Source: Puffinus mauretanicus
Taxonomy: Eukaryota; Chordata; Aves; Procellariiformes; Procellariidae
Direction: 5' to 3'
Assembly (NCBI GenBank): GCA_023333565.1
Contig: JAJKFH010003762.1
Coordinates: 3,348,001 to 3,412,000 of the forward strand
DNA length: 64,000 bases
The translations under genes were made by a program, and so were the position numbers. Below, in pieces: positions 60,354-64,000 of the stretch (positions are counted from its first letter, which is position 1; every line of letters begins with the position of its first letter). A model generated the notes under the pieces. That model was not told the origin of the DNA, ran no database searches, and was given only the letters and a program-made list of their open reading frames with translations.

Positions 60354-63300
60354 CTGCAGGATAGATGACAAGTAATTTTTTTTAACTCTACTCTGATTTT
60401 TGTGGTTATAATACATATATCCATACATTCATATATACGTATTTATAAAATACATATATGTATTACAATATATGTAATCCTTATCTCCCTCCCTGCTTAG
60501 AATTAATTTATCTGTGCCTTTCTCACTCAAATTCTGCAAAAACATGCTTACACATTTACCTAATTTAATGCCCTACTAAACATTTCTGAGTCTTTGTGAA
60601 ATGACATTCCTTACCCCTTTTGTTTTTTGGCTCCTACTCTCTTATTCTATGATTTGCTAATAATATCCACTGGTTTAGGTTGTTTTGGTTTTGTTTTTTT
60701 TAATGTGGCAGTTAACCTGAAATACATTCTGCTTTCTGATAGCTGAGGAAAAATTCATGTTTACCTTGTAAAGAAATTGAAGCCCTACTTCAAAAAATGC
60801 AGCATATAATATGTTTCATGATCCCACTCTCAATATAATGTTGGGATGCGTCAGTATATCATTCTGAAGAGCTTGTGTTTTTCACATCTGTGGGTCATCT
60901 GTGGGTAAAACTTTTTAACACTCCTTAGGAGTCTATGTCACATTTTCAGAAGTCAATTATGAGTTTTGGAGCCTAATTTGCTTTCAGTGGATGTTAGGCT
61001 TCTTTATTCCCTTTAAAATTAGGACATTGGATACTTTTGAAAATTTTACTCCAATGTGACCATTCTTGTTATATTTATTGCCTGATAATTGAGGCAATTA
61101 GAATATCTTCTACACTATCATTAGCATGCATTTGACATACTCAACTAATTTTTGGCTACTGGACTACTTTATATTTCTGAATTAACATCCACATTGTCAA
61201 AAGTAACATCTTCTTGATAAAAGCTAACAGCAAGCTTTGAGGTACAGCAAACTGATAATACAGTTCCTGTTCACTGCATGGTACAATTCACAATGCTCAA
61301 TGAACAATGTAGTGATAAACTTGTAAGAGTGACAAGACCGTAGTCTGTGCGTTATGAGGTTTTTTACTTTCTTTTGTGCCAATTAGAGGGGGTTTTTTTT
61401 AAGGTGAAGCTGTAAAAAATTTGCATAGGAAATAGCAACCATAGCTCAAGATAAATCTTATATTCATCATAATTTATGTTATTAGATTACCTTTAGTATA
61501 GCCCATCAGAGGAGCACCTTTCTACAGTTCTATTTCTTTAAAAATTCTATAACGCAGATAAATTAAAACATATGCAGTAATGATTTAGCTGAGATGCAAC
61601 ACTGTGCCTACAATGGAGTCCTTCTGTGACCTTGCCAAGTTTACAGAGTGTGCCAATAACAGAGCTGGGATTAGAAAACTGACTGATTAAAATTTTGCTC
61701 ACTAGGATAAAACACTTGAAATGAATCATCTAATTTTCCAGCATGTCCTCGGTTTGCTGCAGGCACAATAAATTACATTCATATAATAGCAAACAACTAT
61801 AAAAAATTAGAGTTAATACATTTCATATATATTGTAACACTATGTCCTATTTTTAAAACTCTCAATTACCTTAAATTTTGATGTTCACAGATAATGAAAT
61901 ATATGACCAGTATTTTTCAGGGTGAAATTTCAGAACCGTCAGCCTGATCCAAAATACATAGAACTCCATTGAAATCTTTCTCCTTACTCAGTAGACTCCA
62001 GAACAAGCCCTATCTGCACATTTCTGATTAACATCAAATGCTGTCCCTAGTATCTCCACAAAGAATAGACTTGCAGAGATGCTGAATGTTCTGGGTATAA
62101 CCTTGCACTCCAGTGAAATGAGCAGAATATAAATAGAAAACAGCAACAAGCAATTGCAATGGAAAATAATCAGCAGAAGTAGTGATGGAATTAATGGCTG
62201 CCAAAACCTTGCACATCATAGCAAAAATGCAATCTATCATGCAGCTGTTTGTCATTCTTGCAAGGGGTACCAAAGGGCTAAGGTTCACCTAGGGAGGCAA
62301 ATCTCCTAGGTTTCCTCTCTAGTGAAGAGATGTAGGCTCCTCCAGAAGGAGACTAAGAGCAGACTCTTCCAATTTCCTTCTCAAGGAGCCCATCTACTCC
62401 ACCCACTGTAAAGACAGCCCAAGAAGATTAGCTGCCATGGGGTAAAAGCCTATTATTTGCAAAAGCAGTTACACAGAACGCAGTTTTTCTAGCTGAGCAA
62501 ATAGTTAACATCTACGTTTATGTAACAACCTCTAACTTTTGTCAAGATACTGACAGAGCTACTCAGCTAGTTTGGTGGGCTAGTAAACAACATAATCAGT
62601 AGAGTGGTCTATTTTAAGGTTCTTAAAATTTAAATTACATCCTTTTACATCACCAAAAATATTATTTTTCATTGTATCTATTTTTACTACATCTGCTACA
62701 GTAGTTCCCAAAAGTTTCAGAGAGAATTATGGTGGATGCTCTACAAAGACATCAAAAAACCCCACAGTATCTCCTTAAACTTGTCTTCTTTTTCTTTTCA
62801 TCTGATGCCGTAAGTAACTGCCGCAATTACTGAAAGGTACAGGAGTTACATTTTGCACTCTGTGCATTAAATGGATGTGAAAGCACTTGAACACACATGT
62901 ATGTCAGAATGCCAGCTATCAGGCAAACTAGGGAAATGCCAAACCTAAAAGAAAAATGTAAAAGTAAAAGCATTGCGGCAGTTCTCATTGTGCTCAAAAT
63001 TTATAATAGGCTTTTGAACCAGATTTGAAAGCACATGGACGCTCTTAAAAGGAGCATCATCATTTCTTAACTCCTGAAAGGAAATTTGCACTCTTCAGAA
63101 TATCCTACCATTCTGCTGTGCCGGAAATCTGGTACCTTCAAGGTAACCAAGATTGCTGTGTATCAGGAAATACTCTACCGTCATTCCAGAAAATGACTGT
63201 GGGGGAATGAATTAGATTACATAAGTAGTCATGCTGAAAACTAACAAGACAAATTCTGAAATAAAAATAAGACAAATTCAAGACAACTTGAAATCCTAAA

Positions 63301-64000
63301 CCTCAATCTAATGTATAGATCTAAAATACAATAACTTCTCAATCATTTTGTTTGTTTCTTTTCTAAATGAAGTAGAAACTAGAATTCCTTACATAAACAC
63401 AGACTGAGATTCATTGGACTACTATTTTTGCAGAGACTAGCTCCAATCAGTATGCTTTTCAACAGTTTTCAAGAGTACAATATTAGAATTTCATTGTAGA
63501 TTTTAAGATACCTGAATTTTGTAAAGGATACACTAGGATTTTTGAAGAGAAATATGACACAGATTCACAGACTTTTTTTTTTTTTTTTAAATGAGGGAAA
63601 TATTCTACTGGTGCAAGTAACTTACAACCTCAAACACAATTTCTGGAAAATAAATGTTCACAATAAAACATTACATACAATTTTTAAAAAATTATTACAG
63701 AGAGGTTCCTAGAAACAATGTGTATTCTTAAATACCTTCTCAATTTTGATAACTGATACTAGATTTTTTAACATTGTAAATTGCATTACCATAACAGGGA
63801 GTCAATATATTGCCAATTTTTTTAGATCACAACCACAAAAATATTAGCAAATTAAAACTGGCTGCTGGTCTTCAGCTGAAAATATTTCATTTTTCATGCT
63901 ACAAATATTTCCCTTTAAAAAATGACAGCCATTGTTATTGCAGACAAACAACAAGTTAATCCTAAACAGCCATTTATATAAGTAGTAATAAGGTGCAAAT
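60354..64000. other. No supported gene; AT palindromic stretch and T16 tract
   Basis: Alternating purine-pyrimidine AT-rich DNA with many TATA/ATGTAT dyads at 60408-60478, just outside the window of the 60310-60353 exon. A T16 tract is at 63573-63588. A minus-strand acceptor 'aatttcctttcag' near 63074 opens a 39-codon frame with no usable donor. Confidence 0.45.

Noticed and set aside
62985..63074. 39-codon minus-strand frame after acceptor 'aatttcctttcag'
   Set aside because: Protein-like, but no donor inside the open part and no partner exon seen.
1..64000. Retroviral LTRs, CRISPR arrays, rRNA, bacterial operons, toxin genes
   Set aside because: Looked for by eye on both strands; nothing supportable was found.

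Overview
The window reads as AT-rich nuclear DNA from a vertebrate. It is almost certainly from a sauropsid and most likely from a bird. The diagnosis rests on a nearly 3.2 kb CR1 LINE retrotransposon at about 9372-12516. It ends in the octamer repeat (ATTCTATG)n that closes avian CR1 copies, and at least five much older CR1/L3-like fragments lie around it. There is no bacterial-style gene organisation, no rRNA or tRNA that I can support, no CRISPR array and no long intact open reading frame.

Layout. Bases 1-5040 are non-coding by sight, apart from a few short splice-flanked frames at the left edge. A degenerate repeat with two direct copies lies at 5083-5215. A candidate last coding exon (minus strand) is at 5915-5967. 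An old minus-strand CR1-family tail covers 6545-7330. The young CR1, plus strand, occupies 9372-12516; it keeps the last codons of ORF1 and a whole but broken ORF2. A further old CR1 tail (minus) is at 21003-21218. A slightly GC-richer repeat lies at 31950-32480. Two plus-strand blocks at 47440-48045 and 48890-49135 look like halves of one L3/CR1-like element, and a third old tail is at 51028-51235. GC-rich patches of unknown nature lie at 43975-44405 and 58380-58990.

The only signal for a host gene is a set of short minus-strand open frames, each bounded by a good acceptor and donor. Six of them (42728-42820, 42304-42607, 36733-36823, 32915-32952, 19731-19805, 5915-5967) can be joined with every codon phase matching. 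The result is a frame of 217 codons ending in a stop. I do not recognise the product. Two more minus-strand exon-like frames (60310-60353 and 54666-54728) also agree in phase with each other. These exon calls are inference from splice signals, open frame and protein-like composition. No homology search was possible, and isolated matches of this kind do occur by chance in 64 kb.

The rest is what a bird intron or intergenic region usually holds: simple repeats, A and T tracts, small dyads and unassigned AT-rich DNA.
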